From assembly GCF_000787395.1 (NCBI RefSeq), contig NZ_JRAA01000003.1, positions 310,001-374,000 on the forward strand: a stretch of DNA of 64,000 nucleotides. The letters are read 5' to 3'. Below the pieces are notes generated by a model. It did not search any database, had not been told where the DNA came from, and saw only the letters and a list, made by a program, of their open reading frames with translations. Shown here in pieces: positions 47,100 to 55,128 of the stretch (within the stretch, counting starts at the first letter, position 1; the number at the start of each line of letters is the position of its first letter). Source of the stretch: Solemya velum gill symbiont. GTDB lineage: Bacteria > Pseudomonadota > Gammaproteobacteria > Chromatiales > Chromatiaceae. A program made the translations under genes and the position numbers.

Positions 47100-47421
47100 T
47101 TAGCTGCTCTGTGGGCCATAAGGTGACATGGAATGGTGCCATGTCCCCATATAGTAGCCATGGGGCCAAAAAAGCCCAAATGCCGTCTTATTGGCACGGT
47201 TGGTCTCCTACCTTTAGTTACACATAGGCTATTTCGGCCCCGACTAAAGAGATGCGTACAAAATCATACGGACTGTCTCGCCTTATGAATGAGCATAGGC
47301 GACAGTCGGCTTGTTTCCACTTCTTGCTGATACGAATAGCGGGCCTCCAGATAGCCCGAAATTATTATGGAAGGATTAGTCATGAGTATTGAGATCATCG
47401 ACGTAGAATCCCTAAGGATAC
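47100..47421. other. Degenerate intergenic DNA
   Basis: No gene that I can support. A short start at 47382 (ATG after GGAAGGA, giving MSIEIIDVESLRIRD) looks like the first codons of a gene cut off by the adjoining IS remnant. Confidence 0.4.
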
Positions 47422-47550
47422 GTGACCTATGCTGTTGCCAGGGAGTATGTGGCGGTGTATTACAACTCAACACGCCTGCATTCAATGTTGGGTTACAAGA
47501 CACCGATGGATCATAAAAAGAACCTTAACAGAGTGTCCAAAAATAGTTGA
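47422..47550 (+). pseudogene. 3' remnant of an IS3-type transposase
   Basis: The frame reads AREYVAVYYNSTRLHSMLGY, then KTPMDHKKNLNRVSKNS and TGA, the typical C-terminus of IS3 OrfB (YN..R.HS.LGY.(T/S)P). Everything upstream is missing. It is not from the 1218-bp IS3 of this window, whose OrfB ends differently. Confidence 0.75.
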
Positions 47551-47677
47551 CCACAACATGTTTTGTATCTTAAAGACAAAGACAAAAATGCTCATTGTTA
47601 ACGACTAATAACGTTAGAGCTTATGAAGTATCATATATAATCCTTCAAAAACAATACTCTTTACGAGAGGATATGTA

Positions 47678-48622
47678 ATGACTATTGCCTTTGGCCCTGT
47701 CCCGTCGCGTCGGCTTGGGCGCAGTCTAGGGATTAACAATATCCCACCTAAGTCATGCTCTTATTCCTGCCTTTATTGCCAAGTAGGGTCAACCGTAGAG
47801 AAAATCGTTGAGCCACAGCTGTTTTTTACACCCGAAGAAATCTATCAAGCAGCCAATACAAAAGTTAAACAGTCTTATGCTGCAGATGAACCTATCGAAT
47901 ATTTAACCTTCGTTCCTGATGGTGAACCGGCGTTAGACATTAATCTAGGAAAGACAATTGAATTATTGCGCAGCTTAGACATACCGATTGCCATTATTTC
48001 TAATGCCTCGCTGCTCTCACGCAGGGATGTTCGCGAGATATTTTGCCTGGCTGATTGGGTGTCGGTAAAAGTTGATAGTATTTCAGAAAATATCTGGAAG
48101 AATCTCAATCGTCCTCATGCATCATTGCACCTGCATGACATTCTCAATGGTGTCCGTGATTTTGCGAAACAATTCAGTGGTCAATTGGTATCTGAGACGA
48201 TGTTGATCGAGAATATCAACGATAGTCTGGATAGTGTAGAAGGCATTGCTGATTTCCTCAGTGAGGTTGGTGTATCAAAGGCCTATCTTTCCATTCCGAC
48301 CAGACCCACAGCTGAGATTGGCATTCGAGCCCCAAGTGAGTTGGTTGTAACCCAGGCCTATCAATGCTTTAGTCGCACCTTACCTCATGTGGAATACCTC
48401 ATTGGTTATGAAGGGGATGCTTTCGCAGTTACTGATGATATTCAAGAGGATTTACTCAGCATTACCGCTGTGCATCCGATACGCGAATCAGCGATCAAAG
48501 AAATGCTAATCCGAGCCAAAGGGGACTGGTCAATGATAGATGAATTAATTGATGACGGTAAGATCAAGGAAGTAGACTATCTTGGGCAACGCTATTATGT
48601 AAGGCGTTTTGCAGAAAAGTAG
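47678..48622 (+). CDS. Radical SAM protein (COG0731-like)
   Basis: A 314-residue radical SAM enzyme. N-terminal GPVPSRRLGRSLGINN is followed by the cluster motif KSCSYSCLYCQVG, then FVPDGEPALD. The C-terminal 60 residues form a winged-helix-like segment (HPIRESAIKEMLIRAKGDWS). This build is found in COG0731 proteins of unknown substrate. It opens a set with two permease halves, a ZIP transporter and, past IS30, a NifX-like protein; that company suggests metal-cofactor or metal-homeostasis work. Codon choice is more AT-rich than the left half of the window. Confidence 0.85.
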   Translation: MTIAFGPVPSRRLGRSLGINNIPPKSCSYSCLYCQVGSTVEKIVEPQLFFTPEEIYQAANTKVKQSYAADEPIEYLTFVPDGEPALDINLGKTIELLRSLDIPIAIISNASLLSRRDVREIFCLADWVSVKVDSISENIWKNLNRPHASLHLHDILNGVRDFAKQFSGQLVSETMLIENINDSLDSVEGIADFLSEVGVSKAYLSIPTRPTAEIGIRAPSELVVTQAYQCFSRTLPHVEYLIGYEGDAFAVTDDIQEDLLSITAVHPIRESAIKEMLIRAKGDWSMIDELIDDGKIKEVDYLGQRYYVRRFAEK

Positions 48623-48646
48623 TGAGTAACGAGGACAGAAGATTAC

Positions 48647-49084
48647 ATGCAGGTACAAAACCGTTTATTGATTAGCTTTAAAAAGACCATACTGGCGTTC
48701 GTCAATATGCTGCCCATCATAGTGGGCATGCTTTTGCTGACCAGTCTGATCATTACTCTATTTCCAGAGCAGATTTCAACAAGCATCTTTGGAAATGGAG
48801 ACACTCTCGATACCTTACTCGGTGCAACTATCGGTAGTCTTGCCGTAGGACATCCCTTGGCAAGTTATCTTCTCGGTGGGGAGTTACTCGGTGGCGGTAT
48901 AAGCCTGATAGCTGTAACGGCATTACTGATTACCTGGGTAACAGTCGGGGTAGCGCAGCTACCGGCAGAATCTCTTATGCTTGGAGTCAGATTTGCCTTA
49001 TATCGTAATGCCATCTGTTTTTTTGCTGCCATTATCATTGCTTTCTTGACTGTCTTTACTCTGCGATTTATTGAGATGATTTAA
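48647..49084 (+). CDS. Half-size permease, N-terminal type
   Basis: A 145-residue membrane protein with four predicted helices and GSLAVGHPLASYLLGGELL in the centre, a glycine-rich motif of permease-like proteins of the DUF318/ArsP sort. The next gene, one base later, encodes a complementary membrane protein, so the two probably form one transporter. The substrate is unknown. Confidence 0.65.
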   Translation: MQVQNRLLISFKKTILAFVNMLPIIVGMLLLTSLIITLFPEQISTSIFGNGDTLDTLLGATIGSLAVGHPLASYLLGGELLGGGISLIAVTALLITWVTVGVAQLPAESLMLGVRFALYRNAICFFAAIIIAFLTVFTLRFIEMI

Positions 49085-49594
49085 ATGCCTAAAAAGCAAC
49101 AAAAGGGGCGCGGTGGCTGGCTGTTTCTTGGACTGGTTTTGGCCGGGTACGGACTGTTCTATCTAGTGAAGCCTGATGAAATAAGTCAAGCACTTACCTT
49201 TTTTACTCATGTAATGCGTCAAGTGCTTCCTGTACTGGGTATTGTCTTTTTGTTGCTTTTCATTAGCAATCTACTACTTAAACCCAAGTGGATTAAACGT
49301 TATTTGGGAAAAGAGAGCGGCACTAAAGGATGGGGCATGGCTGTGTTAGGAGGCATTCTCTCAATTGGGCCTGTCTATGTTTGGTATGAAGTACTGGCCG
49401 AACTTAAGACAAAAGGCATGAGAACTGCGCTGGTTGCAACATTCCTTTATAGTCGTGCAGTCAAACTCCCATTGTTGCCACTGATGATTTATTACTTTGG
49501 ATTAACCTATACTTTAGTATTGTGTTTGTACCTGGTTGTTTTTTCAGTTATTAACGGCATTCTAATTGAAAGACTGATGCCGCCTAAAACATGA
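49085..49594 (+). CDS. Half-size permease, C-terminal type
   Basis: A 169-residue membrane protein with about five helices. GGILSIGPVYVWYEVLAELK and the RAVKLPLLPLMIYYFG block look like the counterpart of the preceding protein; together they have the size of an ArsP/DUF318-type permease. The ATG follows the previous stop directly. Function inferred from pairing only. Confidence 0.65.
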   Translation: MPKKQQKGRGGWLFLGLVLAGYGLFYLVKPDEISQALTFFTHVMRQVLPVLGIVFLLLFISNLLLKPKWIKRYLGKESGTKGWGMAVLGGILSIGPVYVWYEVLAELKTKGMRTALVATFLYSRAVKLPLLPLMIYYFGLTYTLVLCLYLVVFSVINGILIERLMPPKT

Positions 49595-49629
49595 TTGATT
49601 AAAGTTCGCTAGATGGGATTAATAAAAGC

Positions 49630-50370
49630 ATGTTATTAGCATGGATCATTGCGTTCAGTGTATTGGGAAGTATTGGAGCCATTGTTGGCGCAGCATTGCT
49701 GCTTCTTTTTAAGGAGCCCACAAGAAAAGTTTTGTTGCCATGTCTGCTCAGTTACGCCATTGGAACATTGCTTGGAGCGGCTTTTCTAGGGATGATCCCT
49801 AATGCATTAGCGCAGGAAACAGCATTAGCCATATCTGGAACAGTACTTGCCGGGATTGTAATCTTTTTTTTCCTTGAAAAAATAATCATCTGGCGTCACT
49901 GCCACAATGCAGAATGTGAGGTGCATGGAACTGCTGGGCCATTAATATTAATCGGAGACGCTTTCCATAATTTTGTCGATGGCTTCGTGATAGCAGCTGC
50001 CTTTCTCACATCTGTGCCATTAGGAATCGCAGCTTCTTTGGCCGTAATTGCCCATGAGATTCCACAAGAGGTTGGTGATTTTGCCATCCTTCTTGACAAT
50101 GGCTATTCAAAAAGACGTGCTTTAGCTCTTAACTTATTATCATCATTAACCACTTTACCAGGCGCAGTAATTGCGTATTTTTTTCTCGGAGCAACTCGTG
50201 AGGTCGTGCCATTCATCCTTGCGCTATCCGCAGCTAGCTTTATATATATTGCTATTGCTGATCTGGTGCCGAGCCTGCATCGTAAGGCAGGTTTAAAACC
50301 TGCGATATGTCAGCTATGCCTTATATTGGCAGGCATAGGAACAATCGCGGTTTTTAGACTCGTACATTAA
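49630..50370 (+). CDS. ZIP-family metal transporter
   Basis: A 246-residue protein with about eight helices. The metal path is visible in LIGDAFHNFVDGFVIAAAF and VIAHEIPQEVGDFAILLDNG. A cytosolic His/Cys-containing loop (WRHCHNAECEVHG) precedes them and may bind metal. It follows the permease pair by 35 bp. ZIP proteins import Zn, Fe or Mn into the cytoplasm. Confidence 0.88.
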   Translation: MLLAWIIAFSVLGSIGAIVGAALLLLFKEPTRKVLLPCLLSYAIGTLLGAAFLGMIPNALAQETALAISGTVLAGIVIFFFLEKIIIWRHCHNAECEVHGTAGPLILIGDAFHNFVDGFVIAAAFLTSVPLGIAASLAVIAHEIPQEVGDFAILLDNGYSKRRALALNLLSSLTTLPGAVIAYFFLGATREVVPFILALSAASFIYIAIADLVPSLHRKAGLKPAICQLCLILAGIGTIAVFRLVH

Positions 50371-50375
50371 TACGT

Positions 50376-51439
50376 GAATTCAATTTCCAAGTGCAACTCA
50401 ACAGAGTTGGTTAGAGGGCAAGCTGCGGTAGCATAGGTAGCTTCTCTCACCGACCAAAGTTAGAGGAGCACCATGTACACGCAGCTTACCCAGGAAGAAC
50501 GATACCAGATTCAGGCACTGATGAAAGCAGGTCACAATCAAACAGAGATAGCCAAGATACTTGGGCGCCACAAATCCACTGTCAGCCGCGAACTGAGGCG
50601 TAACCGTGGCTTGCGCGGCTATCGCCCCAAACAGGCCCATCGGCTGTCTGTAGAGCGCCGTCAGAGCAAGAGCCAGCCCCGTATTGCCACTACCCACTGG
50701 GAGCGAGTCGAGCATCTGTTGCGCGAGGACTGGAGTCCGGAACAAATCAGCCTGTGGCTGTGCAATGAGGCTGACATTCAAATCTCTCATGAGTGGATTT
50801 ACCAGTACGTTCTCCAGAACAAATCCATGGGCGGTAACCTATACCGCCACCTGCGTTGCCAGAAGCAGCGTCGAAAGCGCTATGGCAGCTATAGCCGCCG
50901 AGGGCAACTGATTAACCGAGTCAGCATCGATGAACGTCCTGCCGTGGTTGATGAGCGTTCACGCTTCGGTGATTGGGAACTTGATACCATTATCGGAAAA
51001 GGCCACAAACAGGCCATCGTTTCAATCACCGAGCGTAAATCCCGATTGACGCTCATCCATAAGGTGGAGAGAAAAACCGCCAGCAACGTCACCAGCGCTA
51101 TCCTCAAACTGCTCAAACCCATCGCCGGCCGCGTTCACACGCTGACCTCAGATAATGGTAAGGAATTCGCCGGTCACGAGACCATCGCTAAAGGCCTCAG
51201 TGCCAGGTTCTTCTTTGCCCATCCCTATGCCTCCTGGGAACGTGGCTTGAATGAGAACACCAATGGACTCATTCGCCAATACTTCCCAAAGCATCGGGAC
51301 TTTACAACCATCACTCAGGCGGAAATCAACCAGGTGATGAATAAACTGAACAATCGTCCCCGAAAATGTCTTGGCATTAAAACGCCCAATCAAGTATTTT
51401 TCGGGATTAACCCATCCGTTGCACTAGTGAGTTGAATCC
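50376..51439 (+). mobile_element. IS30-family insertion sequence
   Basis: About 1.06 kb. The left end GAATTCAATTTCCAAGTGCA and the complement of the right end GGATTCAACTCACTAGTGCA are imperfect inverted repeats. It separates the ZIP gene from the NifX-like gene, both in the same direction. The exact outer bases are uncertain by a few positions. Confidence 0.8.
50473..51435 (+). CDS. IS30-family transposase
   Basis: A 320-residue transposase: N-terminal HTH (LTQEERYQIQALMKAGHNQT and EIAKILGRHKSTVSRELRRN), then a DDE domain with GDWELDTIIGKGHKQAIVSI, LTSDNGKEFAGHE and the ERGLNENTNGLIRQYFPKH glutamate block. It is full length and apparently intact. Confidence 0.95.
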   Translation: MYTQLTQEERYQIQALMKAGHNQTEIAKILGRHKSTVSRELRRNRGLRGYRPKQAHRLSVERRQSKSQPRIATTHWERVEHLLREDWSPEQISLWLCNEADIQISHEWIYQYVLQNKSMGGNLYRHLRCQKQRRKRYGSYSRRGQLINRVSIDERPAVVDERSRFGDWELDTIIGKGHKQAIVSITERKSRLTLIHKVERKTASNVTSAILKLLKPIAGRVHTLTSDNGKEFAGHETIAKGLSARFFFAHPYASWERGLNENTNGLIRQYFPKHRDFTTITQAEINQVMNKLNNRPRKCLGIKTPNQVFFGINPSVALVS

Positions 51440-51463
51440 GCGATATCAATAAGAGAATCGATA

Positions 51464-51772
51464 ATGAAAATAGCCATAGCAGTAACGTCATCGGAGGAGG
51501 ATGCTCATGTGGACAGGCGTGGCGCTCGAGCACCTTATTATTTAATTCTGACCACAGATAGCGGCTTGTCCAAGATTCTGTCTAATCCTGTGTCACAAGA
51601 TGAACGACGAGTTGGCCCACAAGCTGCCGCTTTTCTTGTTAGCGAAGGTGTGGATGAAGTCGTGGCAGGAGATTTTGGCCCTAAATTTCGTGCTGAGCTA
51701 GAAAATAACAAAATTACTTGTACAGAAATGACAGGTACTGCATCACAAGTTATTGATAAGTTGATGAGCTAA
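51464..51772 (+). CDS. NifX/NifB-type FeMo-cofactor-domain protein
   Basis: A 102-residue single-domain protein of the dinitrogenase iron-molybdenum cofactor biosynthesis family (PF02579): MKIAIAVTSSEEDAHVD, a central AAFLVSEGVDEVVAGDFGPK and TASQVIDKLMS at the end. No nif genes are present, so a nitrogenase role is unlikely; such stand-alone domains are common beside metal transport and radical SAM genes. It probably once followed the ZIP gene directly. Confidence 0.85.
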   Translation: MKIAIAVTSSEEDAHVDRRGARAPYYLILTTDSGLSKILSNPVSQDERRVGPQAAAFLVSEGVDEVVAGDFGPKFRAELENNKITCTEMTGTASQVIDKLMS

Positions 51773-51797
51773 ACTTGGGAACGTTCCTAACGTCCGT
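51766..51797 (+). repeat. 32-bp direct repeat, copy 1
   Basis: GAGCTAAACTTGGGAACGTT and the next 12 bases recur at 53081-53112 with two mismatches. The first copy contains the NifX-like stop codon and the palindrome GGAACGTTCC. Together the copies bracket the serine hydrolase gene. Confidence 0.75.
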
Positions 51798-51846
51798 ATA
51801 TGGATGTTCGTGGATTGCTATCTCAAATCCAATTGTTTCGAATCTT

Positions 51847-52932
51847 TTATAAGTACTTTGGGTCTACCATGTCCAGAAATTTGCCCACATCAAAACTAGT
51901 AGCGTTAGTCATGACAATAGTGGCAATTTCCGAACCAGGATATATACGCATCATGGCATGGAAACCTCCGCCCAAGCCTTCCTTATAGAAGAATCTAGTA
52001 CTACCAACCATTCCAATATGCCATCCAAGCGTCATTGGTATGCTTGCTCCTCGCTTGTTACATTGAGAAGCATAGAATAGTTGCCGTGTCGAATCATTGA
52101 ACAGCACCGAATGTGGACGCAGCTGATCCTTAAGAAACTTACCGAGCCCTGTGGCGTTACCAATTAATCCACCAAATGCAGGCCCGTTCGCATAATGATT
52201 TTTAATGTGTAACCACTTGCCCTCGTAAGCACCAATCAATTCCGTGTCTATCAAGAAGCGTTTGGTAAAGTTCATTAATGAATACATTTCTAGATAGCCT
52301 TTAGCATGATTACCATCATCTGTAATTTTATATCCAAGTTCTTGTGGAAGGATTCCAAGAGGATGAAATATATGGTCGGTAACATACGATGAAAACAGCT
52401 TGCCACTTACGTGCTCTACTATTTGTCCTAGCAGCCAGTAGCCGATATTTGAGTATATGTATTTTGTTCCTGGAAAGGAGGATAATTTTGGATGCTTAAG
52501 CAATATACGAGTCAGTTCAGAACGTTCATCAAAGGTGTCATGAGTCGCAACTTTATGCACCCATCGTAACGGAATTGGATTCGGAATCCCTGATGAATGT
52601 GATAACAACTGCCGAACGGTCACATCAGGCCCGTAAGGCTGGAATTCAAGGTAATCATCTATCGGTTTGTCGAGCATCACATTTTGCGTTTCAGCAAGTT
52701 GTAGTACTGCAACTGCAGTGATTGTTTTGCTCACCGAGTAAGCCGACAATGTTGTTGAGGAGTGAAGTGGGCGGCGTCCCTTGATATCTGCCCAGCCACC
52801 AGCATAATTGAAGACAGTCTGATTAGGCCCAACTGCGAGGTACTGGATTCCCGGTACTTTCGCATCCTGGACAAGCCTGTCTAAATAGAAGCGAGTAGTC
52901 TCATCACTACTCATAGGAAATTCATCCGCCAA
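51847..52932 (-). CDS. Serine hydrolase, beta-lactamase/esterase fold (PF00144)
   Basis: A 361-residue protein with the SxxK nucleophile motif in AYSVSKTITAVAVLQLAE (about residue 66), the YSN motif in KYIYSNIGYWLLGQ (about 158) and GLGGGFHAMMRIYPG near the C-terminus in the KTG/HxG position. No signal peptide is seen, so it looks cytoplasmic, like many class C-related esterases rather than secreted beta-lactamases. It is isolated and opposite to its neighbours, and is flanked by a 32-bp direct repeat. Natural substrate unknown. Confidence 0.85.
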   Translation of the reverse strand: MADEFPMSSDETTRFYLDRLVQDAKVPGIQYLAVGPNQTVFNYAGGWADIKGRRPLHSSTTLSAYSVSKTITAVAVLQLAETQNVMLDKPIDDYLEFQPYGPDVTVRQLLSHSSGIPNPIPLRWVHKVATHDTFDERSELTRILLKHPKLSSFPGTKYIYSNIGYWLLGQIVEHVSGKLFSSYVTDHIFHPLGILPQELGYKITDDGNHAKGYLEMYSLMNFTKRFLIDTELIGAYEGKWLHIKNHYANGPAFGGLIGNATGLGKFLKDQLRPHSVLFNDSTRQLFYASQCNKRGASIPMTLGWHIGMVGSTRFFYKEGLGGGFHAMMRIYPGSEIATIVMTNATSFDVGKFLDMVDPKYL

Positions 52933-53053
52933 TGTATTGATGGTGTACGCATAGTATATACCCTGGATAGCGAACGTCCTCTATCTGCCCGGGGGTTTTA
53001 CCCCGATTTTCCGGATAACCTAAAAAGGCTCATAATGAGCGAGGAGGTATTCG

Positions 53054-53083
53054 ATGAGAAAGCGCAGAAATTTTTCAGACGAG
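53054..53083 (+). pseudogene. 5' remnant of an IS3-type orfA
   Basis: GGAGGTATTCG precedes ATG, and the first codons read MRKRRNFSDE, the common opening of IS3 OrfA proteins. The similarity stops at the start of the second 32-bp repeat, so only the first ten codons remain. Confidence 0.5.
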
Positions 53084-53112
53084 CTAAACTTGGGAGCGTT
53101 CCTAACATCCGT
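53081..53112 (+). repeat. 32-bp direct repeat, copy 2
   Basis: Matches 51766-51797 except for two bases (A to G in GGGAACG, G to A in AACGTCC). It begins exactly where the OrfA remnant ends. Confidence 0.75.
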
Positions 53113-53194
53113 TTTTAGCTGTTGCTTGGCTCTATTCAGAGTAAACTCGAAACAGTTAAAGTATGGATAGAAACCGAATCGGGGCAATATCATT

Positions 53195-53647
53195 ATGAAC
53201 GCGGCATCATTGATGAAACCAGATCCAATCACTCTCAGTCCTGATGACAGTATTAGTACTGCAGCCAAATTCATTATGGCAAATCGTTATCGGAGTCTGC
53301 CAGTAGTAGATGCGGATGGATGTTTTTTGGGGGTTTTCGGTGTCAACTGCCTATTGAAGAAAGTACTGCCAAAAGCAGCCCTAATGGATGATGGGCTAAC
53401 GAATGTTTCATTTATTCATGAGACTTTATCCGATCTGAAAGAACGATTCCGCGAAGTGGAAAATGAGTCGATCTCGATGTGTATGCAGAGGGATATCAGA
53501 ACTCTCCCGCCTGATACGCCACTGATCGAAACGTTGCATACACTCTATAATAATCGAGCTAGCATTCCGGTTGTCGAAGAAGGGAGCTGCAAACTACTTG
53601 GCATGATTTCCTACTGGAATGTAGGCGAAAAAATTCTTTCGGCATAG
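53195..53647 (+). CDS. CBS-domain pair protein
   Basis: A 150-residue Bateman module: LMKPDPITLSPDDSISTAA opens the first CBS motif and CMQRDIRTLPPDTPLIETL the second. Each closes with a PVV-plus-LGM/LGV strand. It lies 11 bp before an ArsB/NhaD-type transporter in the same direction and probably regulates it by nucleotide binding. The upstream 52933-53194 holds only the IS remnant and repeat. Confidence 0.87.
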   Translation: MNAASLMKPDPITLSPDDSISTAAKFIMANRYRSLPVVDADGCFLGVFGVNCLLKKVLPKAALMDDGLTNVSFIHETLSDLKERFREVENESISMCMQRDIRTLPPDTPLIETLHTLYNNRASIPVVEEGSCKLLGMISYWNVGEKILSA

Positions 53648-53658
53648 GATTCTGACGA

Positions 53659-54999
53659 ATGCATGGGGAAGACCAAATAAATATGCTCTTTGGCATGAAT
53701 CCCGTCTGGTACGCTGGGCTGCTCTTTGTCGCCACTTATGTTCTGATCATGACAGAACGGATAAACCGGGCAGTCGTCTCAATAACTGCAGCAGGCCTAA
53801 TGATTCTCGGTGGTGTATTGACTCAGGAGTCCGCTATGCAGGGTATTGACTTCAATACCCTTGGACTGTTGACCGGGATGATGATCATAGTTGGCATCGC
53901 CAAAAATTCAGGTATCTTCCAGTTCCTTGCAATCTGGTCGGCTAAGCTGGTAAATGCAAGCCCGTGGGGCATCCTTGTAATGTTAGTTCTGGTAACGGCA
54001 GTACTTTCTGCACTCCTAGACAATGTCACCACAGTACTTCTCATTGCTCCGGTTACGCTTCTGATCACAGACACTCTAAAGCTCAATGCTTACCCTTACC
54101 TCTTTGCTGAAATATTCGCTTCAAATATTGGTGGAACAGCGACCTTAATCGGAGACCCTCCAAATATCATGATCGGTTCAGCAACAAATCTTGGTTTCAA
54201 TGATTTCTTTCTAAACCTGGCACCAATCGCGGTTGTGATTCTCGTAGTGACTATGTTTCCAATCTATATATTCTGGGGGCGCCATCTACAAGCGCAACCA
54301 GAGCTTCGTCAAAAAGTGATGAACTACCGGGAAAAAGATGCAATAAAGGATTTACGGTTGTTAAAGCAGTCGTTACTGGTACTCGCCCTGGTGATGCTGG
54401 GATTCACAGTAGGTCATAGTTATGGACTACAGCCTGCGTCTGTAGCCATGTTTGGTGCTGCATTACTGCTCATTTTTTACAGCCTGCCTCATGACTCACG
54501 CAAGCAATCAAAACTGGTTCACAAGACATTCTGCGAAGTGGAATGGACAACCCTGTTTTTCTTTATTGGTTTGTTTGTGGTTGTCTACGGTGTTGAAACG
54601 ACCGGGTTGCTCAATGTCATGGCAAACCAAGTCATGAGTCTGACTGGTGGTGATCGGAGTGTTACGGCAATCTTGATACTCTGGGTTTCCGCCATTGCAT
54701 CCAGCATTGTTGACAATATTCCGTTCGTTGCAACCATGATTCCACTTATCAAAAACATGGCTGCCAGTTTTGGAGGTGGAGATGAATTACTTCCTCTCTG
54801 GTGGTCTCTGTCATTGGGTTCATGTCTTGGGGGAAATGGTAGTCTTGTGGGTGCCAGTGCAAACCTTATCGTTGCTGGTTTTGCAGATAGATCAGGACAA
54901 CCTATTAATTTTGTGAAATTTATGATCGGGGCATTTCCTCTTATGCTGCTTTCAATTTTCATAAGCACAATCTATATCTATTTTCGATATTTGATTTAG
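53659..54999 (+). CDS. ArsB/NhaD-family ion transporter
   Basis: A 446-residue membrane protein of the ion transporter superfamily with about eleven helices. The duplicated signature is visible: ALLDNVTTVLLIAPVTLLIT followed by GGTATLIGDPPNIMIGSATN, and in the second half SIVDNIPFVATMIPLIKNMA with GGNGSLVGASANLIVAGFA. This is the NhaD/ArsB/P-protein pattern; Na+/H+ antiport, arsenite or other anion transport are all possible. Two alternative ATGs exist near the start (53659, 53683). Confidence 0.87.
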   Translation: MHGEDQINMLFGMNPVWYAGLLFVATYVLIMTERINRAVVSITAAGLMILGGVLTQESAMQGIDFNTLGLLTGMMIIVGIAKNSGIFQFLAIWSAKLVNASPWGILVMLVLVTAVLSALLDNVTTVLLIAPVTLLITDTLKLNAYPYLFAEIFASNIGGTATLIGDPPNIMIGSATNLGFNDFFLNLAPIAVVILVVTMFPIYIFWGRHLQAQPELRQKVMNYREKDAIKDLRLLKQSLLVLALVMLGFTVGHSYGLQPASVAMFGAALLLIFYSLPHDSRKQSKLVHKTFCEVEWTTLFFFIGLFVVVYGVETTGLLNVMANQVMSLTGGDRSVTAILILWVSAIASSIVDNIPFVATMIPLIKNMAASFGGGDELLPLWWSLSLGSCLGGNGSLVGASANLIVAGFADRSGQPINFVKFMIGAFPLMLLSIFISTIYIYFRYLI

Positions 55000-55128
55000 C
55001 GCGCGATGACTGCATTTACAACACGATCCTAGTAATTAAATGCGAACAACAACCAATCCTGCAAACTATAAAGTCCAACGCTTACTTGCAAGCGAGGAGG
55101 AGTCCATATACGGACATTTATAAGCTAA

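Noticed and set aside
51464-51772. NifX-like protein as evidence of nitrogen fixation
   Set aside because: No other nif gene in the window; the domain is widespread without nitrogenase.
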